DNA of 64,000 nucleotides, from assembly GCF_019279795.1 (NCBI RefSeq), contig NC_056748.1, forward strand, positions 695,080,683-695,144,682, written 5' to 3'. Of this stretch, positions 32,000-44,339 are shown in pieces; the stretch's first letter is position 1; each line of letters begins with the position of its first letter. Source of the DNA: Protopterus annectens (taxonomy: Eukaryota; Chordata; Ceratodontiformes; Protopteridae). The notes under the pieces were generated by a model. That model did no database searches, was not told where the DNA came from, and was given only the letters and a program-made list of their open reading frames with translations. A program made the position numbers and the translations under genes.

Positions 32000-34352
32000 T
32001 CTAGCGAGGCTGTCTGGTGCAGAGACAAAATCGACCCCCGATTGCCTCCAGAGGTGGGCAATCAGACCTCCTTTAGGAGTGCTGGTAGGGTCTGTCCAAG
32101 AAAGAAACTCTGGACCACTGATTTTGCGGGCCTCCTCTACCACGTGGGCAATGTCTACTGTGGGAGCACCCCCCATCCACCCCTGAGGGAAGTTCCTCCA
32201 TGTGTGTCCTGGAAAGGACCCTGGGATTTCCTAAACTACATCTTTCAACCACCTCCCTGATTCCTTGAAAACGATCCCTGAAGGGCAGAAAAATGTATGC
32301 CCAGTGTAGACAGGGTTGTTCCATCCTTCTCACACCTGGATAAAGTTTCTTTCACTGTGGTCCGAACAAGGAAGTGCAGTCAAAAGGAAAATTGATAAAC
32401 ATCAACATAATGGACTCCGCAAAATCACATGTGCATTCAGGCATGTCTCCTGATGGAAATGCCTGAACCCACTTGTCCTTGAGGTTCTTTCAGCTACATG
32501 CAAAATAGGCCTCATGGATGAATTTGAACTAGACTGCAGGTGCAGGGTAGCCAACTAAGAATTCACGGATACTTGCACCTCTGTAGAAACAAATCCTGAG
32601 AGGGTATTTCAATGTTCCATGATCATATCCATCTGTAACCTAGTAAAATGTGTCAAATAATTTAGCGACCTTAGGGCGAAGGTGGCTGGAGCATACACAT
32701 GCTTTCCTAACCTGTCCATCACCCTAGACTCCCCATTATGGGAGTGAACAGTGAAACTCTGTTCAGCAAGTTCCTTTTTGGTGGCTGCTGTCATGACCAT
32801 GGCATCAACGGGCACACTTTTAGCCCAAAACTCTTTTCCCAAAGGTGGTGCCAGAATCTTGTCTGGTCTTCTAGGTATGGGTTCAGTTGTGTCAGGTTCC
32901 TTCCATGTCTGCCGAGAGACCAAATCAATGAGCTCATCAGCAGGCAGAGTAACCAGGAGGTAGATGGGCCGATACTGAAAACCTCCAGGAATACTGACTC
33001 CTCGGGTGAAGGTTTGCTGGGGTTCCAACCACCTCTCTGTCTTAGGGTCTCAAGGATGTCTTCAAATGAGATGTTTTCTAGAGATTATCATGGGGACCCT
33101 TCACCTTCATCAAAGTCCATATCCTCTGTGAAAGACTCTTGTGGAGAGTCCAAGTGCTTCTTCTTGCACTTCTTCTTGAGGACCTTAGTGGGATGTTCCA
33201 GGGCGATATCAGAAGAAATTGTAATACCCTGCTGGGAAGCTTGGGTGTCTCAGACCGGCTGTCCCTGTGGTAAATAATGATGAGGCTCTAAGCACTGAGG
33301 CATCAGGGTAGAATGTTGAGGATCCAAGGGGGTTAGATCTGACCATCCTGTCAGAGCAGAGAGTACCCTCTTCACCACCTCAAATGCCAATCACCCCAGA
33401 GAGAGAGAGAAAAGAGAAGCTTCAGGACCGCTACCCCCCCCCACTCCAAAGGTAATCTCAATAAGGAGAAAGCTGAAGCCAGTTTATGCAATGCCAAAGC
33501 TCCAAGGGGCAGAGATGGTTCTGACAACTTCAGAGTTGAATCCAACACCTTAGATCAGACAGGGAAGCTTCAGCTCGGAGAATAATCCAGATCCAAAGAA
33601 ATCTGAATCGAAGCACTTAACTTTATCTTTGTATTCGAAGCTTACACTATTTTTGGATCCGAGCCAGACAGTCCCAGGAGGCTTGGATCCAAGGACTCCA
33701 ATCACTGAAGGGATCACAAAAGGAGGTTGCAGTGTGGGTGTAGCTAATAGATGGGTCTCCTGACCTGAGAGGGTAGGAGGCGGCAAGACACTCATCTGAA
33801 CCTACGCCGAGATGAACTCCCACATCATTCTTTCCATATCTTCTTCTGTCAGACTTCTGGAAGAACAAGTCAAGGCAAGAGAAGGAAACTTGGACCAGTG
33901 CCATTTCAAAAAGGGTGAAGGCACCCTGGAAGGCACGGGTCAATGGAAGGTGAGTATCTAGTCCTGGGAAGAATTACAGGACTTGAAGCAGTCTGATCCG
34001 AGTGTTTTGATGTCGGATCCAAGATAATCAATGTGTGGCTTTTTTCTTTCTTGAATCCGAGGGTGAAGAATTTTGGGACCTTCTCAGATTCAGTTTAGGT
34101 CTTTTCTTAGATGGGTCTGAAGCCAAGGTGGAGGAAGTAGAAGGCTTCAGAGACAAAAGCTTTGTCTCTTTAGCTTTACTCTTGGGGAATTCAGCCCCAG
34201 GTATCACCTCTCCAAAGGTAGACTGTAATAAACTTTTTAATATTAGGTTATTTTTTTTTCTTTCAACTATAGCTCTGTGGTTGAAATCATGGTACATAGA
34301 GCAGTCCTCCTGTAAATGCTGTGTCCCTAAGCAATAAACACAATGTGCGGGC
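32000..34352 (-). pseudogene. DIRS-5 gag-like region, main part
   Basis: The stretch DRLGKHVYAPATFALRSLNY (about 32640-32720) matches the conserved gag block of DIRS-4 and DIRS-7. The N-terminal zinc-finger-like part CVYCLGTQHLQEDC is near 34310-34350, exactly at the border of the Gmr1-like insertion. The first codons lie beyond that insertion at 45941-46020. It is a fossil. Confidence 0.75.
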
Positions 34353-34686
34353 TGTGAAGATAGGTGAAGGCTGCCAGCCTAGCCAGATAGAATTCTGTAG
34401 ATAATTCTGTTATTTGTAAATATTAATGTAAGCCACAAGCTTGTTCTCTTAAATGTGAAAAGACTGCATTGGATATTGAACTGCAAACATGTAACAGTGC
34501 ACTCTGCTGTAAGAAAGCTAAGTCAAGCATTTCATGACCGTCTTTGATGTCAAAATTCGGAACCGGTATGTCTAGAGGGAGGCATCCTGCCTATTGTTTT
34601 AAGACCAGAGTTAATGGCCAGAATTTGCATGTATGAATGTCCTTTATTGCTCTGGTTTCTGACCAGGTGTAAAGAATGTAAATGTA
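34353..34686 (+). repeat. Gmr1-like 5' LTR, first part
   Basis: TGTGAAGATAGGTGAAGG to AAAGAATGTAAATGTA matches the first third of the 3' LTR (44655 onward). DIRS-6 starts at the next base. The LTR continues at 40253. Confidence 0.9.
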
Positions 34687-34840
34687 GATGTTCTTCGTGT
34701 TTCACTGTTGCAGTCATTACATTTGGGTAATCTGCTGGCAGGTTGCCCTCAGTCGGCCTGATTAACAAAGTCTTGGGTCCTGCCCCTTCTTCCATGACAT
34801 CAGGTCGTCAGGGGTATAAAACATGCAGCTGACGCCATTG
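34687..34840 (+). repeat. DIRS-6 left inverted terminal repeat
   Basis: It begins GATGTTCTTCGTGTTTCACT and contains a TATAAA box at 34815-34820. It is inverted at 40057-40252. Confidence 0.9.
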
Positions 34841-35195
34841 CATCAGTCTTTCTTACCATGCGGTGCCTGAAGCAGAAACAGTTCGCAAGTGCTGGTTGGC
34901 CGACTCCTGAAATTTTCGTTTTTGAGTTTCAGAACCAAAGTCTTCAACTTAAAGCTAATTACCCCATTGGGGAAACTTTTTCTTGCTCCTTACCGATGTC
35001 AGTAAAAGTTAATAATTGCATTACTCGTGGAAAGCAAATACCTTATACAGATTTTCATTCATACTGTATTCCTTGCCTAAGCCCTGACCACGATGTACCT
35101 TGCTGTCGGTTTTGTGCTTTATTTAATCAGCGCACTATCCATCGTCGGTACATTTTTGTCTATAACTATTTCGGTTCTTGGTTTAATTACCCAGA

Positions 35196-36600
35196 AATGT
35201 CGTTGGTTAGCCATCCGACTACCGGGTTCCAAAAAAACGTAAAGCTAAAGACAGAGACAGGCCGCTGAGGTCCAAAACTGTCGGAGACGCTTCTAAGCCA
35301 GTTGCCAGTTCACTGGTACTCAGTGAGGCACTTTCGCAGCCCCTGGACACCCACTACTTCGGATTCACAGGCCTCTACTGAGACCCAGTTGGAGTTTGGT
35401 ATGCCGCAAGATGCTTCACTTATGGAACCCGTGGATGTCTCTACCTTGGATGGGTCCAAAGCCACTGTGCAGACACTGGCTTCTGAGGGTGTATTCAGGC
35501 CTACAGACTTGCATATTAGATCGACACCGCCTTCATTACTAAGGCCTAAATCTCAATCGATGTCTAAAAAAAACCGATGCCCAGGCCCCTATGCCTAAAA
35601 AACAAATTATAAAAATGGCTGAAAATTTAATTACTCTAATCAGGGGTAGTCAACCCCCCCAAGAGGTCTAGGGCTGAGCTTGATTATGAATCTTCTGATC
35701 AGGATTCTGTTTCTTCTGACTCTTCTAATGTCTTGGATTTGTCCATACCTACTTATGAGGATTCTGATGCAGAGGATTCCATTCCCTCTGCTTCCCCTCC
35801 TGAGGATTTTTCTTTTGGGAAAACTTTACATATTTTAAGGGAGCATTTCCACTGGGAAAGCCAGGAATTTTCTGATTCAGAAAAGAGGCTTAGGGATTTC
35901 CTCCTCCTACCTCAGCATAGGCCTTTGGCTGTACCTCCTGTACTAGACATTGTTGATGATGTGTTCTCGGAATCCAGTTTGGCCCCTGATTCCCTGCCTC
36001 CGGCTCCTAGTAAACCTGACAGATACTACAGGGTTCCTGAGTCCCACAAGTTCCTTTTCAAAAATCATGTTGCAGATCCAGAAACCATTTCTCAGGGACC
36101 CAAGGGCATTAAGGCTTCTACTGCTAAAAATCCTACCCCTTCTGATAGAGACCCCAGGGCGCTGGATAGATGGGGTAAAAAGGTTTATACTTCTGCAACC
36201 TTGGCAATCAGAGCTTTAAACTGCCAATTTCATGTGTTAAAATATCAACAGCATATTATTGGACTGCTTAAACAAAAAAAATGATGTTGATTCCTGGCTG
36301 TGGAAAATAAAGATTTACTGGATTTAATGCATTCTGCTGATTAAGTTGGAAAACATACTTTGCAATGTGGTTTTGATTCTTTAGAGGCTTCCTGCAGGGT
36401 TGCTGTTACTGGGTCTGTGCCTAGAAGGCATACTTGGCTTAAGGAGCAATCTTTGCCAGATCATGTTAAAGATAAATTGTTGGATGCTCTTTTAAAATCA
36501 GGACTGCCTATTTGGTAATAAGGCTGAAGAAGTTCTAAAAAAGATGGAAGATAAAGCTAAATCCATGCAAACTGTTAGATTTCTTACAAGTGCAACCTCC
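35196..36600 (+). pseudogene. DIRS-6 gag-like region
   Basis: An open stretch of 183 residues (35733-36284) contains LREHFHWESQEFSDSEKRL, PLAVPPVLDIVDDVFSES and RALDRWGKKVYTSATLAIRA. The upstream cysteine-rich start is recognisable near 35010-35120. The blocks are nearly the same as in DIRS-4. It is a fossil. Confidence 0.8.
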
Positions 36601-36979
36601 AAGATTTAGTAGGCACTGGCCTACTAAGAATTGATCCTTTCCAGCCCCTTCAAGATCCTTTCAAGCCAAACCCAGACACAGCAAAAACCCCACATTTCAG
36701 TCCCAGGGGACTCTCAGAACTAAACAGTGGGGGCCTCCACTTCCAAATCTGGAAATTACACCCCCTATAGTAAATAGTCTCAATGACTTCCTTTTAAAAT
36801 TACCAAGCACTTATCTTTTAACTGCCCCTTTGGGGGGAAAGATTGCTCTTCCTGCAAAGAACTGGAAACTCATACCCAGTACAAAAATGGGTTTTAAATA
36901 TAGTGTCCCAGGGATACAGATTTAATTTCCACACATTGCCAACACCAAACGGGTGGCCAGACCTGCCCCCCCAAATCAG

Positions 36980-38760
36980 TGGGCAGAGGCCCAAAAACAA
37001 GTACTTTCCCTCTTAAGCATGGGGGCTATTCAGCTGGTACCAGAAGAGGAAAAGGGACAAGGTTTCTATTCCAGGCTTGTTCTGGTACCCAGAAAAGACA
37101 AATCATGATGTCCAGTCCTGGACCTGTCTACTTTAAACAGCTTTCTGGAGATTCCAAAATTCAAGATGCTGACTCTTCACCAGTTACTTCCTATACTAGG
37201 CAAAGATGCCTGGTTGGCAACTCTAGATTTAAAAGAAGCATACCTGCACATCCCAGTCAGGGAATCTTGCAGAAGATACCTACGCTTCGAAACAGGCTAC
37301 TTGCATTATCAGTTCTCTGCACTGCCCTTTGGCTTGTCTACTGCGCCCAGGGTATTCACAAAGTACCTGGCTCCAGTTATTGCATTTTGCAGGCAAAGAA
37401 ATATTCAAATATACCCATACCTGGACGATTGTCTAATTCAGGCAGAAAGCCAGTGCATACATCTAAATCATCTGGTGTTTGTAAAAAGGGTTCTAACTTG
37501 TCTGGGGTACACCATAAACGAAAAGAAATCACAACTGATACCCCGTCAACAGATTACATTCCTGGGTGCAAGCTTGAATACAACTGCCCAGATGGCTTTC
37601 CTCACGCCATAGAAGCAAATTCATTTGATAACTTTACTTCAGACAAGTGGCCACAAAAACCCTGCTGTCTGCAAGACAAATACTGCAAGCCTTGGTGTTC
37701 ATGGCCTCCTGCATTCTTTTAATTCCATATGCAAGACTGCATATGAGGAAACTACAGTGGTATCTAAAACGTCTATGGAGTCAACATTGTCACAGCCTGG
37801 AAATGATTCCTATCATACCGTGCCTACGCCTAGAGTTCCTATGGTGGGCAGACGCCTGCCACCACAACAAGGGACTACCATTCACACTACCCCCTGCCAC
37901 CCAAATCCTAACTACAGATGCATCAGACTATGCATGGGGGGTTCACCTGGCAGGGAAGTGCATTCAGGGCAAATGGAACCCAAATCAAATGCACCTACAT
38001 ATCAATCAAAAAGAAATGTTAGTTGTACAGAATGCTGTGACATTCCTCCAGGACAACTAATGGTAAAGATGGACAACACCACGGTTATGTGGTACATATT
38101 CCTTCCCCCTCTGCAGATCTTTAGGGATGAGCACAGCAGTGCCCTCTGCAGACTTGCCATGTCATTGTGGAACACAGCCTTGAGCTACCAAGTGCATTTA
38201 CAAGCTCAATTCCTGCCAGGAAAATGGAATACACTGGCAGACGGACTAAGCAGAAACCTCATGGACCCATATGAGTGGAAACTGGAACCACGGATTTTCA
38301 ACATGTTGACAAGTGAATGGTGGAGCCCAGACATAGATCTATTTGCCTCCCCCCAGAACTACCAGTTGGACAAGTTTTGCACAAGGACTACCCACAAACA
38401 AGCCTGGAAAGTGGATGCTCTGTCCTTCAGCAACTACCAGTTGGACAAGTTTTGCACAAGGACTACCCACAAACAAGCCTGGAAAGTGGATGTTCTGTCC
38501 TTCAGCTGGAAAAAACTATCCGTCTATGCCTTTCCCCCTCTGCCTCTGCTCTCCAAAGTTCTACTAAAAGTCAAACGGGACAAACCAAGGATGATTTTGA
38601 TTGCTCCAGACTGGCCGCGCCAACACTGGTACCCCCTCCTGCGCAGTGTGTCACAAATATCTCCATGGCACCTGCCTCAGACGCTTTCCCTGCTGTCTCA
38701 GCAGGAGAACCAAATTCTGCACCCTCAGCTTCCAACATTGAACCTTGCAGCCTGGCTAAT
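36980..38760 (+). pseudogene. DIRS-6 reverse transcriptase-RNase H region
   Basis: Seen at 37166-37612 are DAWLATLDLKEAYLHIPV, LPFGLSTAPRVFTKYLAPV and IYPYLDDCLIQ (catalytic palm box). The RNase H part has DASDYAWGVHLAGK (near 37920) and FLPGKWNTLADGLSRNLMD (near 38220). The tether KQAWKVDALSF follows. It is a fossil with several breaks. Confidence 0.88.
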
Positions 38761-38763
38761 CAC

Positions 38764-39760
38764 TTAAATTCACCGTTATCCCTCAGCAAATCTGTGATGG
38801 ATGTCATCTTGGAGGTGAGGAGACCTAGTACTACAAAATCTTATGCTGACAAATGGAAAAGATTCTGTGCTTGGAACCAATCTATAGGGATGAGCACAGC
38901 AGCGCCCAATTTACCTCAGATTTTGCAATACTTAACTGAGATGCTTCACAAGGGCCTTTCTTTTTCCTCCATTAAAATCCACGCCTCAGCTATTTCAGCT
39001 CACTGTAACACAGAACCACCCCTCTTTTCTCATCCTCTGCTCAAGCAGCATCTCAGAGGGGAAAAAAACTTGAGACCACCCGGGAGAGCTCCTACCCCTG
39101 CCTGGGACCTTAATTTTGTTTTGGAGAAACTCACTCTACCTCCTTTTGAGCCAGCTGCTACTGCATACTTAAAATGTCTTTCTTGGAAAACAGCCTTCCT
39201 TTTAGCAATCACTTCAGCTAGAAGCCTTTCATCATCATTCATGCAGACAGGGTATCTCTCAGGACCAATCCATCCTTCATGCCCAAGGTGGTTTCCAGTG
39301 TGGCTCTTTCAGTCCATTCATTTGCCAACCTTCTTCCCCAGTCCACAGAACAAAGTGGAACAGATTCTGCATTCCTTGGATGTGCACAGACAACTAAGAT
39401 TCTACTTGGACAGGACTAAATCCGAAGAAAATCTGAACAATTGCTGGTAGCATTTGCTGCAGGGGCAGAGGGGAAGGCTATTTCAAAACAAACCATTTCT
39501 AAATGGATAAGCCGTTGCATTCATTTCTGCTATAAGCACCATGGAAAACCTATCCCCAGGGGATAAGATCTCACTTCAACAGGGCTGCATCTACTTCTGC
39601 AGCCTTTCTCAGAGGTGTTCCTACCAGGGATATCCTAGAAGCTGCTACCTGGAGTTCTGTACATATTCACCAAGCACTAATTTTCTCTAAATCCAGAGCT
39701 GGCTTTGCCACTGCTGTCTTGCATGGCCTTATAGCTGGCCCTAATGCTGTATAAAACTCC
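38764..39760 (+). pseudogene. DIRS-6 tyrosine recombinase region
   Basis: It reads STTKSYADKWKRFCAWNQS (N-terminal core-binding start), PAWDLNFVLEKLTLPPFEP and KTAFLLAITSAR (first catalytic arginine region), then HRQLRFYLDRTKSEENLN. Its start overlaps the RNase H tether in another frame, as DIRS ORFs usually do. Further recognisable sequence runs to about 39760. It is a fossil with some breaks. Confidence 0.85.
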
Positions 39761-39792
39761 TCCTCCCAACCATAGCTCTGGGAATCTACTCA

Positions 39793-39888
39793 AATGTAAT
39801 GTCTGCAACAGTGAAACACGAAGAACATAGTACAGTCGTGTACACTTAGCATAAATGTAGATGTTCGAGTGTATTCACTGTTGCAGTC
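39793..39888 (+). repeat. DIRS-6 internal complementary region (ICR)
   Basis: Its halves are inverse to the left outer end (GTGAAACACGAAGAACAT) and the right outer end (GTGTACACTTAGCATAAATG). It is the equivalent of 23241-23335. Confidence 0.9.
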
Positions 39889-40056
39889 CTGGTTACCCTA
39901 CCTCCAGCCCCCTAGTTTTTTCTGACCATACCTCTCCTTTCCTTTACTATTCTTAAAAGCCTTTTTGGTGTATTTGCTTTTGGTTGGAGGTATACCTTTT
40001 TGTTTATTTGCTTTCCATTATGGGCCACCTGACATCTGGGGCAAGAAAACTTATGT

Positions 40057-40252
40057 AATGGCGTCGGCTGCATATTTTATACCCCTTATGACCTGACGTC
40101 ATGGAAGAAGGGACAGCAACCGACGCAGGACCCAAGACTTTGTTAATCAGGTCGACTGAGGGCAACCTGCCAGCAAATTACCCAAATGTAATGACTGCAA
40201 CAGTGAATACACTCTGACATCTACATTTATGGTAAGTGTACACAGCTGTACT
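40057..40252 (+). repeat. DIRS-6 right inverted terminal repeat
   Basis: It runs from AATGGCGTCGGCTGC to CAGCTGTACT. It keeps a perfect TGACGTCA palindrome at 40094-40101, and TTATGGTAAG at 40228-40237 near the outer edge. Confidence 0.9.
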
Positions 40253-41469
40253 TTTCTGTTAGCCTGGGAACACCAGAGAAGTGTGAAGAATGATGTCATG
40301 TGAAGCAGTTCTGTGTTATCAATTTAAAGACAGAGAATCGTAGAGTTTGTCTTGAGAACATCAACATCACCAGCACTGTCTTGCTCTAGATGCAAGTTAT
40401 TTAGAACTGTGTTTTCTCTTAGATATAGCTAGGAAATAGGAAAATTAGATTAGTTTGTTTTTCTGTGATGTCAGAACTTTTCTATGGTATTATTTTAAGT
40501 ATTTTGAGCCGTGGCGGTGCAGCGGTTAGCGTTGTTGCCTCACAGCAAGAGGTTCTCCTGTTCGATTCTTGGCTGGAGCGCCTTCTGTGTGGAGTCTGCA
40601 TGTCCTCCCCATGGTCGAGTGACGTTAAAGACATGCAGGTAGGTGCGAGCATGAATGAGTGTGCCTTCGTTGAAGGTTGGGTGTCGGGCTGGCAACTCGG
40701 CACCGTAAAATCCACTGCCAATCATGAGCGGACCGGAGTTCCGCTGTGGTGACCCCTAATCGCGAAAGGCCAAAAGACTTATTATTTTAAGTATTTCTCT
40801 GTGATCTCTGAACTCTTGACTAGCACTGTGTAGTAAGATATATTGTCTTGTGTTTTTATTAAATATTTTTAAACCTTTCAACTGTGGTTGTTTTATGTAG
40901 AGTTAATTTAAGCTCTAGAGTACATTGCATGTATTTAGTGATGCTGTACCAAGTCACTCTAATAAGCCTTGACTGTTCAGTCACACTTACCATTTGGATA
41001 ATAATATTGCACAGTAATAACTGGACACCCTTTCAGAAGGGCCTTTGAGTAGTTGATATTAGTGGGTGGTGGCAGCTAGTACTACCTTTTAGACTGGACA
41101 GGAAAGGGGCACAGCTGGAGAACCTGTTCCGGCCTTCCCCGGGAGTATCTCTGTGGTTGTATATAACTTTAATCTCAGAGTGTGTGTGTAGGGACACGAA
41201 GCACTGGTTGGACAAAGAGGGTGCTGGAGGTTTTAGCTTGCTCACTAGGCTGAGATCTGGACCCTATAGCTATGCCAGTGGAGAGTCATATTGGGGACCT
41301 GGAGAAAAAGGGAGAGACCAGCCCCAGACTGACTGATCTCTGTGTGCTCTTAAGGGGAACTGTACTTTACTGTGTGTATTTATTATCCTTTCCCTATATG
41401 GACGCCCCTCACTGGTGTTAGTGGTGAGGATTGAGGCTCCTTGATTGCTGTGCCAGTGCACGGACATCA
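40253..41469 (+). repeat. Gmr1-like 5' LTR, second part (with SINE insertion)
   Basis: TTTCTGTTAGCCTGGGAACA to GTGCACGGACATCA matches the 3' LTR from about 44990 to 45940. A SINE-like copy with its own target duplication interrupts it at 40489-40796. Confidence 0.9.
40505..40780 (+). mobile_element. SINE-like tRNA-headed repeat with 16-bp target-site duplication
   Basis: ATTATTTTAAGTATTT occurs at 40489-40504 and again at 40781-40796. The body starts with an A-box-like TGGCGGTGCAGCGGTTAGC and has a B-box-like GTTCGATTC about 40 bp on, suggesting a tRNA-derived pol III promoter. It ends CGCTGTGGTGACCCCTAATC and GGCCAAAAGACTT, without a long poly(A). The long duplication points to LINE-mediated retroposition. 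Other copies are at 16513-16680 (-), 62623-62885 (+) and 63418-63582 (-). Confidence 0.8.
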
Positions 41470-41480
41470 CATATTAATTG

Positions 41481-41499
41481 TTTGGCAGTGGTGGGATAT
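41481..41499 (+). other. Possible primer-binding site of the Gmr1-like element (tRNA-Leu-like)
   Basis: TTTGGCAGTGGTGGGATAT, about 12 bp inside the 5' LTR, resembles the complement of a leucine tRNA 3' end (TGGCAGCGGTGGGATTC). It is recalled from tRNA knowledge and not checked by search. Confidence 0.4.
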
Positions 41500-41695
41500 C
41501 AACACCACATTAATTGGTTGGCAAATACAAATTGACTTGTAGTGGTGTGGGTAGAGTGAATTCCTGTAGCTTGTGTACAGTGATCACTGAAGGTGTTTTG
41601 TACTCTAAATCAGCTACGTAGTGAATAGTCAAGAGTTCAGATCACAATTGTTTTATTTATTTTGTTAGCTTAGTCAGTCAGGGAGAGCAGGCAGC

Positions 41696-42830
41696 ATGTC
41701 AGCAGAGGTGTACAGAAAGCTGACAAGAAGCCAGCTGGCTGAGATGTACCAGGCTAGGGGACTGGTGCATGAAAACCTGACTAAGGCAGACATGGTTGCA
41801 GCTTTGGTCACAGCTGCATCAGCAAACAGCAACCAGGAGGATGATCAGACTGGCAGTGGAGATGTACCACCCTCAGGGAATGGATAGCTCAGCCTTTCTG
41901 CAGAGGACTTAAAAACCCATCTGGAGCTAAAGAGACTTGAGTTGGAGGCCAGGTGTTTGGAAATAGAAGCAGCTGAGAGACTGAGATGTCTGCAGGCTGA
42001 GGAGAATGAGAAACTGCTACTCCTGGAAGCTGAGGAAAAGGAGAGGCAGAGGCAGCATGAGAAGGAGATGCTGACTCTTTGCCATAGTCATGAAGGTAAT
42101 GGGGAAGGGAGTAACTGGACCCCAGAAGCACAAAAGGTCAGTAAATTTCTTCCGCATTTTAAAAAGGGGGATAATTTTGATAGTTTCATTCATATGTTTG
42201 AGAGGGTATGTAAACAGTATAATGTTGACTAAAGGTGCTTGGTACGGTTCCTGACCCCCTTATTCCCTGGTAAAGCTGTAACTGTGTTGTCTAAACTTGC
42301 TGAGTGTTAATATTTTGATTATACTGCTGTTAAAAATCATTTGTTAGAATTGTTTAAGCTAACACCTGAAGTGTATAGGAAAAACTTTTGTGAGAATAGA
42401 CGCAAGGCAGATGAAAATGTGTGTGAATATGTTGTTGAACTGAGCACTTATTTTCATAGGTGGGTGAGTGGATGTCAGGTCACCACTTTTGAAGGGCTGA
42501 CAGATCTTTTGGTGAGGGAACAAGTTCTTAGCACTTTGCCAGAGGACATGAGGATCTGGTTAGCTGCTACTTCAGATGAGTTGGGGAAGAAGGGAGACCT
42601 ATACCTAGCAAGCAGGGCATCCCTGCACAGGAAAGGGACCCCCAGTATTGCTCATGGGTCTAAATGAACCCATGGTGGGCAGCACAGATTGTCACAACAG
42701 AATCTGACAGTAGCAGGGGAAGCCACTAGTCCAGGTACATGTCCAGGACCTAGGGTTAAATGTTTTGAATGCAACCAGTGGGGCCATGTGGCATACAGAT
42801 GTCCACGGAGGTAAGGTGGGGAACAAAAGG
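41696..42830 (+). pseudogene. Gmr1-like gag remains
   Basis: The N-terminal part (41696-41884) has LTRSQLAEMYQARGL and LTKADMVAALV, a SAP-like helix pair. A charged, glutamate-rich coiled-coil stretch follows (41940-42090). The capsid-like part contains FLPHFKKGDNFDSFIHMFER (42140-42200) and LLVREQVLSTLPEDMRIWL (42500-42560), the latter strongly resembling SCAN domains. A CCHC knuckle, CFECNQWGHVAYRC, lies near 42760-42810. It is a fossil with several breaks. Confidence 0.8.
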
Positions 42831-43452
42831 TGAGAGAGCCAGTAAGTGGGAAAGACAAAATGCCAATAGTAGGTTGTCTTGAGACAACAAAGGTACTGAA
42901 CTACCATCTGCAGATGTCCTGATCGGGAAGGATTTGGATGAGGCAGTACCATGTGTTTATGCAGTTACACGCAGTCAGGCTAGGAGACAATGCAGTTACA
43001 CGCAGTCAGGCTAGGAGACAAATGTGAGTCTGGTAGCTTGGGGGAGACCCAGACAGACTGCAAACTTGCAGCCAGGACTGGTGAGGTCGCTACTTTAATG
43101 ATGAAGCTACTCTGTAGCAGTGAGACTGAGGGTGAGCCGCAGCTGCTTGTGGGTACTGATGTTCTGTTGGACAGAGTGACTGCAAGTGTAAAGGTGAGTA
43201 GTAGTACCTAGGCTGACAGTGAGGCACCACTGTCAGAGGATGCCAGACTTCCTGTGGAAGGGGAGCTGGGAAGGTTACAGAGAGAGAGTTGAGACAGGCT
43301 CAGCTTTCAGACCCTACATTGCAAGGCCTGAGGCAGGTAGCTAGTGAGGCACCTGATTCTCCAGGGAAGGGGGAATCTGTATACTGTGACAAAGGGTTAC
43401 TGTATAGAGAGTGGACCCCTGAGGGAGCGCAGAAAGTGAGAGGGTACAGCAG

Positions 43453-44181
43453 TTGGTAGTGCCTAGGGCCTACCACCTGGCACTTCTAGCCATAGCCCAT
43501 GATATTTCATTTGCAGGTCATATGGGCATAAAATGCATAAAGAGACATATTATGCAGATCTTCTATTGGCCTGGAATTTCCAGAGATGTAACAGGCTACT
43601 GCAGGACCTGTGATCAGTGCCAAAAGGTAGGCAAGGCAGGAGACAAGGTGAGAGCTCCTTTGATGCCTTTGCCTGTGATTGAGGAGACACTTCAGAGGGT
43701 AGCTATGGATATTGTGTGGCCTCTGAGTACCCCATGTTCCACAGGGAAAAAGTATATCCTAGTGGTAGTGGATTGTACTACACGATACCCTGAGGCAGGG
43801 GCAGTGGCTCTGTCCTTCATTGAGGCAGAAAAGGTGGCAAATTCTTTGTTAGAGATTTTCTGCAGGGTAGATTTCCCAAAAGAAATAATGACCGACAGAG
43901 GTGCCAATTTCATGTCAAACCTGCTGGCTTGTCTGTGGAAGTCCTGTGGGTTGAAGCCCCTGAAGACCACCCCCTACCATCCCCAGACTAATGATCTTGT
44001 TGAGAGGTTAAACTCTACAATCAAGTCCATGCTACGGACATTTGCAGACCAGTTCAAGAGGGATTGGGACAAATATTTGCCCCATCTGTTTGCTTACAGA
44101 GAGATTCGCCAGGAATCCACAGCTTTTTCACCCTTTGAGTTGTATGGGCATAGGGTGAGAGGACCTCTAGATTTAATTTGA
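43453..44181 (+). pseudogene. Gmr1-like integrase
   Basis: An open stretch of 242 residues carries the HHCC zinc-binding region (HDISFAGHMG, then CRTCDQCQKVG). The catalytic-core stretches are AMDIVWPLSTPC, TDRGANFMSNL and HPQTNDLVERLNSTIKSML, corresponding to the D, D-35-E triad. It lies upstream of the RT remnant at 44340-44567, the reverse of the standard Gypsy order. Confidence 0.9.
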
Positions 44182-44339
44182 GATGAGTGGGAAGGTGAGT
44201 GTGAACCTCACAAGGAGTCTGTTGTGGCATATGTCCTAAAACTCAGGACAAGGCTCAGGGAACTCATGGGTTTGGCCTAGGAGAACCAGGCAGAAGCCCA
44301 ACAACAGAAAAATGTGTGGTATGACAGGAAAAAAAGCAG

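Larger units (their letters stand above)
34687..40252 (+). mobile_element. DIRS-6: structurally complete DIRS-like element inside the Gmr1-like 5' LTR
   Basis: Inverted terminal repeats (34687-34840 and 40057-40252) and an internal complementary region (39793-39888) are all present. They enclose gag-like, RT-RNase H and recombinase parts. The length is 5566 bp. Comparison with the uninterrupted 3' LTR (near 44990) places both junctions to within a base or two. No target-site duplication is evident, as expected for YR integration. It is the same family as DIRS-4. It looks whole in structure but has several breaks in coding. Confidence 0.93.

Noticed and set aside
40505-40580. A functional tRNA gene
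   Set aside because: Only A- and B-box-like sequences are present. The acceptor and anticodon stems cannot be drawn, and the sequence continues into a known repeat body.
40465-40752. A 95-residue open frame over the SINE-like repeat
   Set aside because: It lies inside a tRNA-headed repeat and its LTR flank, so it is non-coding.
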